Of a stretch of 64,000 bases of DNA, positions 55,986-64,000 are shown in pieces. The notes beneath the pieces were generated by a model, which had not been told where the DNA came from, did not search any database, and saw nothing but the letters and a program-made list of their open reading frames with translations. Position numbers and translations under genes: made by a program. Source of the stretch: Streptococcus pasteurianus (GTDB taxonomy: Bacteria; Bacillota; Bacilli; Lactobacillales; Streptococcaceae); NCBI RefSeq assembly GCF_004843545.1, contig NZ_CP039457.1, positions 1,578,501-1,642,500 of the forward strand, written 5' to 3'. Within the stretch, counting starts at the first letter, position 1. Each line of letters begins with the position of its first letter.

Positions 55986-56918
55986 CTAGAATAAGGCAGA
56001 ATCGCTATCTAATTTACGAGCGAAAAAGTTTGTAATCATTAACAAAATAAAACCAACAACTGACTGATAAAGTGCGGCAGCCGTCGCCATTCCTAAATCT
56101 CCTGTATTAGCCAAACCATTATAGATGTAAGTATCTAACACCTGAGTAACCGAAGTTAAGGCACCTGACTGACGTGGTACATTGTAGAATAATCCAAAGT
56201 CTGCTCTAAAAATATTACCCACTGCTAGTATGGTCAAAATGGTCATCAAAGGAATAACTTGTGGTATGGTAACATGTTTAATTTGTTGCCATTTTGTAGC
56301 TCCATCTACCATGGCTGCTTCATAATAGGTTGGATTGATTCCCATGACAGTAGCAAAATAAACAATTGAGTTATAACCAATTCCTTTCCAGACACCAATA
56401 AAGAGAATTATAGCAACCCAATACTTTGGTTCTTGGTACCAGTTAACAGGCACACCACCATTATTCATAATGAGTTGGTTGATAATACCTGTTTTTCCTG
56501 GTGCCAAAAATGCATAAACAAAGTAAGAAATTACAATCCAAGAAAGAAAGTAAGGGAAAAGTGACATTGTCTGATACACTTTTACAAGCTTTTTATTACG
56601 TAACTCACTCATAATAATGGCAAATGAAATCGAAATAAACAAATTCAGAGTAATAAAACCAAGATTATAAAGAATAGTGTTACGAGTAATGTCAAAAGCT
56701 GCTCCTGAAGAAAAGAGGAATTCAAAATTACTCAATCCTACCCAAGGGCTATTGGATAAACTAGCTAAAAAACCTGCTGGATCTAAATGAAAGTCTTTGA
56801 AAGCGACAACATTAGCAAAAACTGGGATGTAAAAGAAGAAAACCATCCAAACAGCACCAGGCAAAGCCATAGCTACCAAAGCTTTGTATCTCCAAAGATT
56901 TTTGAAAAATTTTGTCAT
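55986..56918 (-). CDS. ABC transporter permease, NgtP1/YteP-like
   Basis: A 310-residue permease with six helices and the EAA loop EAAMVDGATKWQQIKHVTIP. Its start overlaps the stop of the GH38 gene by one base (TAATG), so translation is coupled. It forms the channel with the other permease. Confidence 0.88.
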   Translation of the reverse strand: MTKFFKNLWRYKALVAMALPGAVWMVFFFYIPVFANVVAFKDFHLDPAGFLASLSNSPWVGLSNFEFLFSSGAAFDITRNTILYNLGFITLNLFISISFAIIMSELRNKKLVKVYQTMSLFPYFLSWIVISYFVYAFLAPGKTGIINQLIMNNGGVPVNWYQEPKYWVAIILFIGVWKGIGYNSIVYFATVMGINPTYYEAAMVDGATKWQQIKHVTIPQVIPLMTILTILAVGNIFRADFGLFYNVPRQSGALTSVTQVLDTYIYNGLANTGDLGMATAAALYQSVVGFILLMITNFFARKLDSDSALF

Positions 56919-59596
56919 TATTCTTCCTCCTTAATTAATAGAGTTTGAATATTGCATGGACCGACATGCCCCTCAAAAGGTGTATCTAAAGCTTCTTCCA
57001 ATAAATTAAGTTGTAAAGCTCCATTAAATTTCAAATCAATCGATTGATTCGATAGATTAAAACCACGTAAGACGAGACCATTATCAGATATACGACGTTT
57101 TAAAGCTGTCACAGCAAAACGCTCATCATCAATAGCTACCATTGTTCCATGAGACGGCATCTTGGTAGATGTATTATCATCTGTGGATAAAATCTGAATC
57201 GCTGAAAATGGTACTTGACTAGCATAAGCATTTTGATAAGTCTTATAACGTTCCCTTGGTTGACCATGACATTCTAAGCTATAGCAAAATCTAAGCTTGC
57301 CCAATGTTTGTGCTTCCGGCGTTGGGAAGTAGCCCCAATCCCCCATCTCACCGACTCCCCTAAAGAGAGTAAGTGCAATAGTCGAACTATCTAAAATTTC
57401 ATATTCATTCAAACCAAAGTTACCAACAGTTAGACCATATTGGTCATTACGTAAATTTACAAAAGCCTGCTGATGTTGTGGGTTTGTTGGATTCTCCCAT
57501 GTTTTTGGTACTACATTTGGTCTAGTTACCACTTCATAAATACTATCTGCTTCATGAGTCGCTACTTTCATACCTGTTGGAAAGAGTACCCGAAGGCGAT
57601 GATCTTTAGCTTGATTGTCCACATAAGTTTCAAAATCTATTTTTTTCGAGTATTGACGAACTGTTATGAAAGTTGTTACTTTCATCGGTATCATCTTCTC
57701 AGAACGGCCTGCCTTTCGATTACGGAATTCCAAAACTTTTTTCTGTTCTTCTTCCAACAAGGCATCTGCTGATTCAGGAACCATCATGACTTGCTCTAAT
57801 CGAACTTTTGCTAATTCTGGTCTATCTATGACAACAGAGAAAGTAGTTGGTAAATCCGTTGACAGGATTGGCTTTGTGCCTGTTGGTTGGAAATAGATGT
57901 ATTCATTCCCTATATCTCCTGTCTCTTCAAAAACAAGTAAATCATGAAAAACTTTTTGCGAAATCTTATCAAACAAACGCAGGCTACCGTTTTCTTGAAC
58001 TTTCAATTGAATATATTCATTTTCAATAATTCGATCAAAAATCATACTTTCTTTCTGATAAGAGGCTGTATCTGCTCGAACTAAATCGTAAGTATCCCAA
58101 GAAAAAGCAGGCATATCCTTCAAGAAGAGAGTGACTTTAACAAAACGTTTCATATAAGGGATTCGGAAACGGTCTTTTGGTAAATCATAATCAAATAGAA
58201 CTTCCTCATCACTAATCATAGCTGGAATTTCACAGCCATTTCGATCAACAACCTTATATTGACATTGAGGACGTGTTTGTAAATGATCATAGAGTTGATC
58301 CGGACGTCCATCCTTAAAGAACTTGCGTTCCAAAACCACCTCAACTTCGACCTCACCAGTTTTTGAATAACTTGCCGTATTAAATACTACAAAAGGATGT
58401 TCCCCTTCAAAAGTAATTGCTTTTGATAATTCCACTAAGGCATCCTCAGCAATAAAGTTTCCGACATCGTAAGCTTTCTCAAAACGTGTCATCATTTCAC
58501 GATGTACTGCATCAACTGAACAACCACAAATGCTATCATGAGGATGATTTTGCAGAAGCGTCTTCCATGCATAAGTTAATTGATCATGTGGATACTGATT
58601 AGTCACTCGGTAAGCCAGACTCGCTAGTGGCTCGGCAACATTTTCCAATTGGCGTTCTACTTTTGTATTCCACTGTTTGAGATAAACACGGCTAGAAGCT
58701 GTATTGGCCAAAGTATACCAACCATCAGTCTCTTGAGAAGTCAATTCTCCTGTTACCGTAGAAAGCTCCTCAGGCAAATCCGAACATACTGCCTCTAAAT
58801 AGGCTGGCCAGTTGCTATGAACAAAATGATAGTCTGGAAAAAGTTCATTGGCTAGTCGAATAGCCTTACTCAAATCTTTTTGAACTGGTTGATGATCAAC
58901 TCCATTCATCATCAAAAGGTGAGATGTAGAAGCAAAGCGCTCCACGTCTGCTAATTTTTCTTTCCAAAAGCTTTTTGCAGCTTCCTTTTCTGAAGGTATC
59001 TCATTTCCATTAGAATACCAGTTAGCAAATAAAATCCCTAAAATCTTAGTTCCATCTGGTCCTTCCCACCACATTTCTGAAAACTGTGAGCTATAAGCTT
59101 CATCGGACTGCTCTAAAACCTGATTATCAAAACCAATAGGTTTAACCCCTCGACCAAAAGCTGCGGCATTTAGTTTTGCACCTTTCATGAGTTGTGGAGC
59201 TTGTCCCATGTTACCAAAAGTATCTGGAAAATAACCTAGTTCTACTGGCGAGCCCCAATGCTCAGAATCTTGACGTCCTATTAACATATTACGAACATTC
59301 GCTTCAGGACTAATTAAAAAATCATCTTGTAAAATATAAAAAGGTCCAATTTTTAATTTGCCTGCAGTAATCGCTTCAGCTAATTCTTGACGCCTTTCAG
59401 GTCTTACTTGCAAATAATCCTCTAGAATAATAGTTTGTCCATCTAAATGAAAACTATCAAAGTCTGGATCTGCCTTAAATAAATCCAATAAATCATCAAT
59501 CAACTGAATCAGTCGCATGTGATGTTCTTCATAAGCCATATACCATTCCCGATCCCAATGACTATGAGAAATGATATGTACTGTTTTCTTTGTCAT
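56918..59596 (-). CDS. Alpha-mannosidase, GH38
   Basis: An 892-residue GH38 enzyme. The zinc motif HSHWDREW is at residues ~8-15 and the nucleophile Asp in GYFPDTFGNM. A helical bundle and long C-terminal beta-sandwich domains complete the family shape. Related streptococcal enzymes cut alpha-1,3-mannose from N-glycans in the cell. I chose ATG 59596, as the HxHWD motif should be close to the start; an ATG nine codons earlier is possible. Confidence 0.92.
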   Translation of the reverse strand: MTKKTVHIISHSHWDREWYMAYEEHHMRLIQLIDDLLDLFKADPDFDSFHLDGQTIILEDYLQVRPERRQELAEAITAGKLKIGPFYILQDDFLISPEANVRNMLIGRQDSEHWGSPVELGYFPDTFGNMGQAPQLMKGAKLNAAAFGRGVKPIGFDNQVLEQSDEAYSSQFSEMWWEGPDGTKILGILFANWYSNGNEIPSEKEAAKSFWKEKLADVERFASTSHLLMMNGVDHQPVQKDLSKAIRLANELFPDYHFVHSNWPAYLEAVCSDLPEELSTVTGELTSQETDGWYTLANTASSRVYLKQWNTKVERQLENVAEPLASLAYRVTNQYPHDQLTYAWKTLLQNHPHDSICGCSVDAVHREMMTRFEKAYDVGNFIAEDALVELSKAITFEGEHPFVVFNTASYSKTGEVEVEVVLERKFFKDGRPDQLYDHLQTRPQCQYKVVDRNGCEIPAMISDEEVLFDYDLPKDRFRIPYMKRFVKVTLFLKDMPAFSWDTYDLVRADTASYQKESMIFDRIIENEYIQLKVQENGSLRLFDKISQKVFHDLLVFEETGDIGNEYIYFQPTGTKPILSTDLPTTFSVVIDRPELAKVRLEQVMMVPESADALLEEEQKKVLEFRNRKAGRSEKMIPMKVTTFITVRQYSKKIDFETYVDNQAKDHRLRVLFPTGMKVATHEADSIYEVVTRPNVVPKTWENPTNPQHQQAFVNLRNDQYGLTVGNFGLNEYEILDSSTIALTLFRGVGEMGDWGYFPTPEAQTLGKLRFCYSLECHGQPRERYKTYQNAYASQVPFSAIQILSTDDNTSTKMPSHGTMVAIDDERFAVTALKRRISDNGLVLRGFNLSNQSIDLKFNGALQLNLLEEALDTPFEGHVGPCNIQTLLIKEEE

Positions 59597-59599
59597 TCT

Positions 59600-59661
59600 T
59601 ATAATACATTCCTTTCGTTTCATTCAAAGCATAACACCTCATGAGAAAGTGTTGTGCTTTG
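59600..59661 (-). promoter_or_regulatory. Structured leader of the GH38 gene (shared with scrK)
   Basis: A hairpin with 14-bp arms (TCAAAGCAYAACAC type, 59622-59635 with 59647-59660) is followed by GAAACGAAAGGAATG before the start. The same block lies before scrK, with a weaker stem. Confidence 0.6.
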
Positions 59662-59859
59662 AGTTTTCTAGATTACAATTAAAGTGAGAAGCCTTGTCAC
59701 TACTACAAATCACAGGGAGATGAGTAAGTGTGTGATTTCATCTACGACCTTGTATCCTTATAGGTGCCGTCTTTTCTATCAAGCATCACTAACTGCAAAG
59801 ATGAGCACTAAACTTATACTTAGCTCGTTTATGTAGGGAGTAACCCATAGTAAAAATTG

Positions 59860-60616
59860 TCTATCCGACTTGTTGTGAAATCGATGTGCACAAAACCTTT
59901 GTGATTGCGGTTGTTGCTATCGCAAATAAGCAAAGAATTACGAAATATCACCGTAAACCTTTTTCGACTTTTACCAACGGGCTTCTTCAGCTAAAAGATT
60001 GGCTTAACTATTATTCCTGGTTGGATATCTGCATGGAATCAACTAGAAAATACTGGATTCCAGTCTTTAATATCCTTAAAAAGGACTACCATATTTGTTT
60101 GGCTTATCCTAAATACGTCAAAGCAATTCGAGGAAAAAGACAGATAAGAAAAAGACACAGTGGATAGCTGACCTCTTTCGTTATCGTATGAAATTAACGC
60201 AACTTCAAGTGAATGAAAAGAACCATTATCAAAATTGTCTGACTTGGTCTAATATTCAAGCGGCAAATGTCGTTTCTGATGTTTTCGGAAAAAGTGCTCA
60301 ATCAATTATCGAAAGCATCCTTGACCACCCCGAAGAAGAATCAAAAATTGGAGAACTGGTTCATAAAAGTATGACAGTCAAAGCCCAAGCTTTAGAAATT
60401 ACCATTGATAGTGAGATAACCACTGATTAAGGTTCACTACGATGAACTAGCCATTTGTAAAGAAGATTTAAACAAATAATTTTAGACTTGAGACAGAAGT
60501 TTCAAGAACAAGTATCAGTTATCCAAAGCGTACCTGGTTCGCTTATCAGCTTTACGTATCATTTCTGAAATTGGAGCTGATATGACAGCCTTTGAAACCG
60601 CTAGAAAATTATCCTC
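59860..60616 (+). pseudogene. IS110-family transposase remnant
   Basis: Parts of an IS110 transposase are spread over several frames: the RuvC-like start IDVHKTFVIAVVAI, a middle ICMESTRKYWIPVFN, and after frame breaks the Transposase_20 part VPGSLISALRIISEIGADMTAFE. Stops and shifts break it, and the end is lost at the GH125 gene. It lies between GH125 and GH38 on the other strand. The rest of 59662-59859 shows a second small hairpin (AAATCAC..GTGATTT) only. Confidence 0.8.
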
Positions 60617-61906
60617 TTATCTTTTTACACGAATATCAAAATAATCCATAACTAATTCACAAAACATCATATTAGCCCAACTAAACCACTCTCGAGTATA
60701 GTGTTTCGGGTTATCAACATCAAAGCCTTCATGCATCAAATGCGTCCCTGCATCAGTTGCAACCAACTGATCTAAGATACGTCTTTTCTCTTTTTTATCT
60801 AAACTAGTTAGTCCTTCCATAGCCATTGCAATTGGCCACACATAGTTTTCAGGAGTATGACTGGAACCAATACCACACGCATATGTTCCTTCATAATAAA
60901 ATGGATTTTCCTGACTTAGTAGTGTCTCTCGCGTTTGAAGGTAGCAGGCATCATCCATCTCACAAAAGCCAAGATAAGGAGCCGCCATTAAATTAGGAAC
61001 ATTGCTGTCGTCCATAATAGATGCTTGACCAAGACCATCTACTTCATAGGCCCAAATAGTCTCACCTTTTTGATTTGTCGTCTTGGCATGGTTCTCCAAC
61101 CCGTCCCGAATCACCATACATAATTTCTCAGCTCGACAAGCTAGAGTATCATTTGGGATAAGATTGGTAAAAATCTCCACAAGGTAATCTAACACTACTA
61201 CTGCAAACATATTAGACGGAACCAGATAACCATATTGACAAGCATCATCACTTGGTCTAAAACCGGACCAAGTCATCCCCGTGTAAGCGACAGCTGTCCC
61301 ACGTCCTTCTCGTGGTAACGTATCTTCCAAACGCTCCGTATCACGAACAAAACGATACTCAGACTTTTCATGATTTTGTTCTATTTCGAAGACATCTAAT
61401 ATTTTACTTGCTGCTTCTACAAAAACTTCATCAAAATGCTCTGTATAGCCCGTATTTTTATAAAGCAAATAAGCTAGTTGAACAGGATAACAAAGCGAAT
61501 CAATCTCGTATTTGCGTTCCCAAATCCATCCTTTTGCACTATTAAAATTTGTGTGGTCACTCTGATGACCTGCAAAATTTTCGCTTTCATTAAAGGCATT
61601 TGCATATGGATCGAGATTGATATAATACATTTGCTTACGAACAAGGCCAGCAATTAAGTTCCGAATAGCTTCATCTTTTTCGGCTAATACAAGATAAGGA
61701 CGCATTTGAGCTGTCGAGTCCCGCAGCCACATAGCTGGAATATCACCTGTCAACAAAAAAGTAGTACCATCGTCATGAACTTTTAAGGTCGTTTCTAAGG
61801 TATTTGAAAAAGAATGATTAAAATTAATCGCCCACTCTTTATGAGTTTCACCACAAAGTTCCGTTATTTCTTCCATAAATTTTTGAACCGATTTTGGAAT
61901 AGTCAT
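60617..61906 (-). CDS. Exo-alpha-1,6-mannosidase, GH125
   Basis: A 429-residue cytoplasmic GH125 enzyme that removes alpha-1,6-linked mannose. Typical motifs are TGDIPAMWLRDST, TGMTWSGFRPSDDAC (catalytic acid Asp) and TYACGIGSSHTPENY. It is close to pneumococcal SpGH125. I chose ATG 61906; a GTG two codons earlier would fit the GGAGG better. The gene starts next to the operator region and is divergent from the regulator. Confidence 0.92.
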   Translation of the reverse strand: MTIPKSVQKFMEEITELCGETHKEWAINFNHSFSNTLETTLKVHDDGTTFLLTGDIPAMWLRDSTAQMRPYLVLAEKDEAIRNLIAGLVRKQMYYINLDPYANAFNESENFAGHQSDHTNFNSAKGWIWERKYEIDSLCYPVQLAYLLYKNTGYTEHFDEVFVEAASKILDVFEIEQNHEKSEYRFVRDTERLEDTLPREGRGTAVAYTGMTWSGFRPSDDACQYGYLVPSNMFAVVVLDYLVEIFTNLIPNDTLACRAEKLCMVIRDGLENHAKTTNQKGETIWAYEVDGLGQASIMDDSNVPNLMAAPYLGFCEMDDACYLQTRETLLSQENPFYYEGTYACGIGSSHTPENYVWPIAMAMEGLTSLDKKEKRRILDQLVATDAGTHLMHEGFDVDNPKHYTREWFSWANMMFCELVMDYFDIRVKR

Positions 61907-61934
61907 ACTCACTGTCTTCCTCCATAGAATATTT

Positions 61935-62086
61935 GATATATCTTTTGAGTAGATTATACGTCTTTTTGATATTTTTTGCAAGCGCTTTTTTTGATATATT
62001 ATAACTTTTTAATTAAAAAAATAGTTTTTTGGGCTTTTTTCCTTGTTTTTTTAATAAAAAATAGTAAAATATGGTATATCATATTT
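61935..62086. promoter_or_regulatory. Divergent control region with GntR-type palindromes and a CcpA-like site
   Basis: A palindrome around ATATGGTATATCATAT lies at 62067-62086, with related GATATATC at 61935-61942 and GATATATT at about 61993. A CcpA-like site TTGCAAGCGCTTTT is at 61976-61989. The sites lie between the GH125 gene and the regulator gene and could give self-control plus glucose repression. Confidence 0.5.
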
Positions 62087-62105
62087 AAAAGAAAGGGATA
62101 CTTTT

Positions 62106-63146
62106 ATGACGTTACCTCTCTACCAACATATCTCTGACGATTTAAAACAAAAAATTGTTAGTGGTTATTTTAAAGTAGGAGACCAGCTTCCAACTGAAAA
62201 GGAACTTTCCGAAAGTTACTCTGTAAGCCGCATCACTGCCAAGCGAGCTCTTAATGATTTAGAGCATCTTGGACTTGTTAGTAGGACCAGAGGAAAAGGT
62301 ACCTTTGTCCAACTCCCTCAAAAGCAACAAACCCACTCTTCGAAACAAATCCTCTTTCTCATTCCATTTGAAGGTGTCTCTTTTGGTAATTTCACCCAGG
62401 GACTTGTACCAACTTTAGATAATAGTGATATCAAAGTTTTTATTACCTATGCTAATTATCTAAATGAAAATACCGTCGCTGATATTACCAAAAGTTTTGA
62501 TGGTTTGATTTACTATCCTCTATCGACTGCACAGTATCTAGATATCTTATTAGAACTTTCCCTACAGCAATTTCCTGTTGTATTATTAGATAAACCAATC
62601 TATAGTTTTCAATTTCCGTGTGTCTCTTCAGATAATTTTAATGGTGGTGAACAAGCTACACAAGCACTATTAGAACTAGGGCATCAGCGCATTGCCTTTC
62701 TTACTAGCAATGAAAAACATCATCCTCATACAACTAGAAATCGCTACTTAGGTTATATTAAAGTTCTCAATGAATATAATATTCCTTTTCATACTACATT
62801 AGATAATGCGCTGTATACAGAAGATTCGGTCTTAGAATTAGTGCGTGAGCAAAAGGTAACTGGTTTAGTTTGCGAAAATGATTTAGTGGCTCTACAAGCA
62901 ATGAAAACATTACAAGATAATAATTTTTCTATCCCAAATGATCTTTCCATTATAGGGTTTGATGACATTCAGGCAGCGAGTCTTTCCAATCCACCACTTA
63001 CTACAGTAGCACAAGATTTCTTTCGTATGGGACAGGTCGCTGGTCAACTTCTTCTAGACTGGATTCAAACAGGAGAAAGGCCAAATGATGTTAAAATCCC
63101 TGTCCATCTTGTAAAACGCAAAACTTTAAAGGAGCACACAATATAA
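62106..63146 (+). CDS. GntR/LacI hybrid transcription regulator of the mannosidase locus
   Basis: A 346-residue regulator: GntR winged helix at residues ~1-68 (GDQLPTEKELSESYSVSRIT) joined to a LacI-type sugar-binding domain (about 75-340), as in AraR. It is between GH125 and GH92 genes and transcribed with GH92. It probably senses a mannose-type sugar and controls the divergent operons; the ligand is unknown. AAAGAAAGGG precedes the start. Confidence 0.88.
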   Translation: MTLPLYQHISDDLKQKIVSGYFKVGDQLPTEKELSESYSVSRITAKRALNDLEHLGLVSRTRGKGTFVQLPQKQQTHSSKQILFLIPFEGVSFGNFTQGLVPTLDNSDIKVFITYANYLNENTVADITKSFDGLIYYPLSTAQYLDILLELSLQQFPVVLLDKPIYSFQFPCVSSDNFNGGEQATQALLELGHQRIAFLTSNEKHHPHTTRNRYLGYIKVLNEYNIPFHTTLDNALYTEDSVLELVREQKVTGLVCENDLVALQAMKTLQDNNFSIPNDLSIIGFDDIQAASLSNPPLTTVAQDFFRMGQVAGQLLLDWIQTGERPNDVKIPVHLVKRKTLKEHTI

Positions 63147-63147
63147 A

Positions 63148-64000
63148 ATGATTATTCATACTATCGACACACGTCATGGCACTGCAAATGATGCTACTTT
63201 TTCACATGGAAACTGCCTCCCTTACACGGGACTTCCTTGGGGGATGAATTATTTCGCCCCCTCGACTGCTAACAACCGGGGGGCTTGGTGGTTTCATCCA
63301 AACGATCGAACCTTTGAAGGGTATCGCATAACTCATCAACCAAGTCCATGGATGGGAGATTTTTCACATCTCACTATGACTCCTATTTCGGGCTTGGTAA
63401 AAGACCTTTCTTTATACCATATTACAAGTTCCTACCGACCAGAAGAAGCTATTTTTAATCCTACACGATTAAAAATCACTCAATGTCGCTACCAAATCAC
63501 TTCTGAATTGATTCCATCTATGTATGGTGGTTTACTTGACATTACCTATAAAGACACTCAAGCAAGCGAAAATGGACTCGTGCTTCATCTTCCAGGTCAA
63601 TATAAAGTAGCTCAAGAAGACTCTAATCTTCTCAGTCTTTCAGTTATTAATTTTGCCGACTGCGAAGATAAAAATTTCACTTTCTACTGCATTCTAAAAA
63701 CTAGCCAACCTTTTACAATAAGTGAACAGAAAACGACGGAAGAAAATGGAGCTGTTCAGTTACATTTCGGCGATTCTCAACAAATTAGTATCCACTTTGC
63801 AACTTCTTTTATCTCACAAGAACAGGCCCAGCTTAATCTCAAACGTGAACAAGATTGGTCTAAAGAAGATTATCTTACCAAAGCTGAAGCCGCTTGGGAG
63901 GATTTACTTTCACGTATTCAGATTGAACACCATAACCAAGATGAAGTTTCTACTTTCTACCATAACTTCTATCGTACTTTCCTGTTTCCTCAAACATTTT
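63148..64000 (+). CDS. Alpha-1,2-mannosidase, GH92 (partial, runs off right edge)
   Basis: The first 284 residues of a GH92 enzyme, one base after the regulator stop. Motif TRHGTANDATFSHGNCLPYT is typical of the family start, followed by the first beta-sandwich domain. Pneumococcal and other GH92 enzymes trim alpha-1,2-mannose with calcium. The catalytic part is beyond the window. No signal peptide, so it acts inside the cell. Confidence 0.9.
   Translation, partial: MIIHTIDTRHGTANDATFSHGNCLPYTGLPWGMNYFAPSTANNRGAWWFHPNDRTFEGYRITHQPSPWMGDFSHLTMTPISGLVKDLSLYHITSSYRPEEAIFNPTRLKITQCRYQITSELIPSMYGGLLDITYKDTQASENGLVLHLPGQYKVAQEDSNLLSLSVINFADCEDKNFTFYCILKTSQPFTISEQKTTEENGAVQLHFGDSQQISIHFATSFISQEQAQLNLKREQDWSKEDYLTKAEAAWEDLLSRIQIEHHNQDEVSTFYHNFYRTFLFPQTF

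Noticed and set aside
59886..60430. Two plus-strand frames as separate hypothetical genes
   Set aside because: Together with the following DNA they are pieces of one broken IS110 transposase.

Overview
The window is low-GC Firmicutes DNA, almost certainly a Streptococcus chromosome carrying accessory elements. The evidence is a SloR/MtsR-type metal regulator, a streptococcal-type fructokinase, a DUF4649 protein, a hypothiocyanous-acid-reductase-like flavoprotein, and an N-glycan degradation locus whose parts match pneumococcal and pyogenic streptococcal enzymes. I cannot fix the species.

Positions 1 to about 37 kb are an integrative and conjugative element (ICE) of the Tn916/ICESt3 type. Its transfer genes run leftwards: the coupling protein TcpA, a MobT relaxase, TcpC, TcpD, TcpE, the VirB4 ATPase and a VirB6-like channel protein. 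An ImmR/ImmA-type switch at 35.4-36.1 kb reads the other way. Between the switch and the first transfer gene lies about 0.9 kb of structured non-coding DNA. It has a consensus leftward promoter, a consensus rightward promoter driving a candidate ~65-nt antisense RNA, and two tandem terminators. More terminator hairpins sit between the ICE genes, so transcription probably needs anti-termination. Cargo includes YefM/YoeB and MntA/HepT toxin-antitoxin pairs, an ArdA-like antirestriction protein, an LPXTG adhesin and several unrecognised small proteins. The ICE oriT is next to an unusual 103-nt hairpin.

The VirB6-like gene is interrupted after its eighth codon by a second, ~14.8 kb mobile element (about 1209-16017), bounded by an 11-bp direct repeat. 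This element has a Tn1549/Tn916-type integrase and excisionase, its own MobT relaxase and an oriT very like that of the ICE, but no transfer apparatus. It therefore looks like an integrative mobilizable element (IME) parasitising Tn916-type ICEs. It has collected resistance DNA in layers: a broken Tn4001 (IS256, bifunctional aacA-aphD and a GNAT gene), an Inc18 plasmid replicon (Rep, antisense RNAIII, Cop repressor and orphan omega-repressor operators) with inducible erm(B), and an IS3-family element.

From about 37.7 kb the DNA looks chromosomal: the flavoprotein reductase, an OFA-family transporter, a secreted-protein pseudogene, a peptidyl-prolyl isomerase lipoprotein, a SloR-type regulator and fructokinase. 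From 45.5 kb to the right edge is a host N-glycan utilisation locus. A lipid-anchored GH85 endoglycosidase releases glycans. An NgtS-like binding protein with two permeases imports them. GH38, GH125, GH92, GH1 and GH13 enzymes and a ROK kinase process the sugars. A GntR/LacI hybrid regulator with nearby palindromes and a CcpA-like site probably controls it. An IS110 remnant sits inside this locus.
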